Shown here: positions 63,442 through 64,000 of the stretch, in pieces | Numbering within the stretch: position 1 is the stretch's first letter | Layout: the number at the start of each line of letters is the position of its first letter | Source of the DNA: Propionibacteriales bacterium | Lineage (GTDB): Bacteria > Actinomycetota > Actinomycetes > Propionibacteriales > Nocardioidaceae | Direction of reading: 5' to 3' | Assembly: GCA_026392465.1 (NCBI GenBank) | Contig: JAPLCA010000034.1 | Coordinates: 1-64,000, forward strand | DNA length: 64,000 bases | Position numbers and translations under genes: made by a program | The notes under the pieces: model-generated | Database searches by the model: none | Seen by the model: only the letters and a program-made list of their open reading frames with translations | What the model was told of the DNA's origin: nothing

Positions 63442-64000
63442 GCGACACCAACGGCGGAGGCAGCCTGAAGGAGACGCTGTGGGACCCGATCGCCGGCTTC
63501 GGCGTCACGTTCCGCACGATGTTTCGCAAGCCCGTCACGGAGCAGTACCCCTTCGAGAAGCGGCCCACCGCGCCGCGGTTCCACGGCCGGCACCAGCTGA
63601 ACCGTTGGCCCGACGGGCTCGAGAAGTGCGTCGGCTGCGAGCTGTGCGCCTGGGCGTGCCCGGCCGACGCGATCTACGTGGAGGGCGCGTCGAACGGTCC
63701 CTCCGACGAGGACAGGTTCAGCCCGGGGGAGCGGTACGGCCGCGTCTACCAGATCAACTACCTGCGCTGCATCCTCTGCGGGCTGTGCATCGAGGCGTGC
63801 CCGACGCGCGCCCTGACGATGACCAACGAGTACGAGCTGGCCGACGACAACCGCGCCGACCTCATCTACGAGAAGTCCGACCTGCTGGCGCCGCTGCTGC
63901 CCGGCATGGTCGAGCCGCCGCACGCCATGCTGATCAGCGACGACCACCACGACTACTACGCGGGCAAGACGCTCCCGGTCGTCGAGGTCACGCACGGCAG
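63438..64000 (+). CDS. nuoI: NADH-quinone oxidoreductase subunit I (partial, runs off the window)
   Basis: The first 187 codons are present. Two 4Fe-4S motifs are visible, [16 protein letters not shown] (about 65-80) and [16 protein letters not shown] (about 112-127), holding clusters N6a and N6b that pass electrons from NuoG to NuoB. The stop lies beyond 64000. nuoJ to nuoN would be expected next. Confidence 0.95.
   Translation, partial: MSDTNGGGSLKETLWDPIAGFGVTFRTMFRKPVTEQYPFEKRPTAPRFHGRHQLNRWPDGLEKCVGCELCAWACPADAIYVEGASNGPSDEDRFSPGERYGRVYQINYLRCILCGLCIEACPTRALTMTNEYELADDNRADLIYEKSDLLAPLLPGMVEPPHAMLISDDHHDYYAGKTLPVVEVTHG

Overview
The window is high-GC DNA with dense, overlapping genes, many GTG starts, a BldC-type regulator, the 33-residue protein bS22, a BldN-type ECF sigma factor and a c-di-AMP synthase next to radA. 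It comes from an actinobacterium. The gene order and the intergenic palindromes suggest the Nocardioidaceae/Propionibacteriales (Aeromicrobium- or Nocardioides-like); that placement is inference.

Layout. 1-141: end of an IS481-type element. 159-7616: DNA repair and nucleotide signalling (mutY, disA, radA) with a VOC-fold protein, a cysteine-rich protein and a Ppx/GppA phosphatase broken by an in-frame TAG. 7619-15247: a TIM-barrel isomerase, a LysE exporter, an SBF-like transporter, proC, an AcuC-type deacetylase, bldC, bS22, an epimerase and an acyltransferase. 15324-18208: BldN-type sigma factor, its likely anti-sigma partner (frameshifted) and a HAD phosphatase. 18386-26168: acyl-CoA ligase, glutaredoxin, rex and the haem genes hemA, hemC, cobA-hemD and hemB. 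27113-34507: secreted lytic transglycosylase, hemL, histidine phosphatase and the cytochrome c assembly set resA, ccdA, resB, ccsB. 34653-52178: an AbiEi/DUF559 cassette, then menaquinone genes (menA, menE, menC, menD, menF, menG) interspersed with other genes, among them a GMC oxidoreductase/aldehyde dehydrogenase pair and a large LuxR regulator. 52298-64000: MFS exporter with ArsR regulator, then nuoA to nuoI, cut off by the window end.

The main theme is the respiratory chain: haem, cytochrome c assembly, menaquinone and complex I. Rex, the NADH/NAD+ sensor, ties it together. A full consensus Rex operator lies before nuoA, and a half-conserved one overlaps the rex-hem promoter.

The most unusual content is non-coding. 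A palindromic element of about 430-440 bp with 26-30 bp inverted ends and nested hairpins occurs twice, both times between convergent genes. One copy is bracketed by 32-bp tandem repeats that face each other. A second palindromic family interrupts the nuo operon twice. Two sites of the form CGTAAC-N17-CGTTG(A/G) precede the anti-sigma gene and the transglycosylase, which suggests they belong to the local sigma factor's regulon. Eleven genes carry TANNNT exactly six bases before the start codon, the pattern of leaderless transcripts. Three otherwise conserved genes carry a lesion (two in-frame TAG, one frameshift), which are either real or sequencing errors. No tRNA, rRNA or CRISPR array was found.
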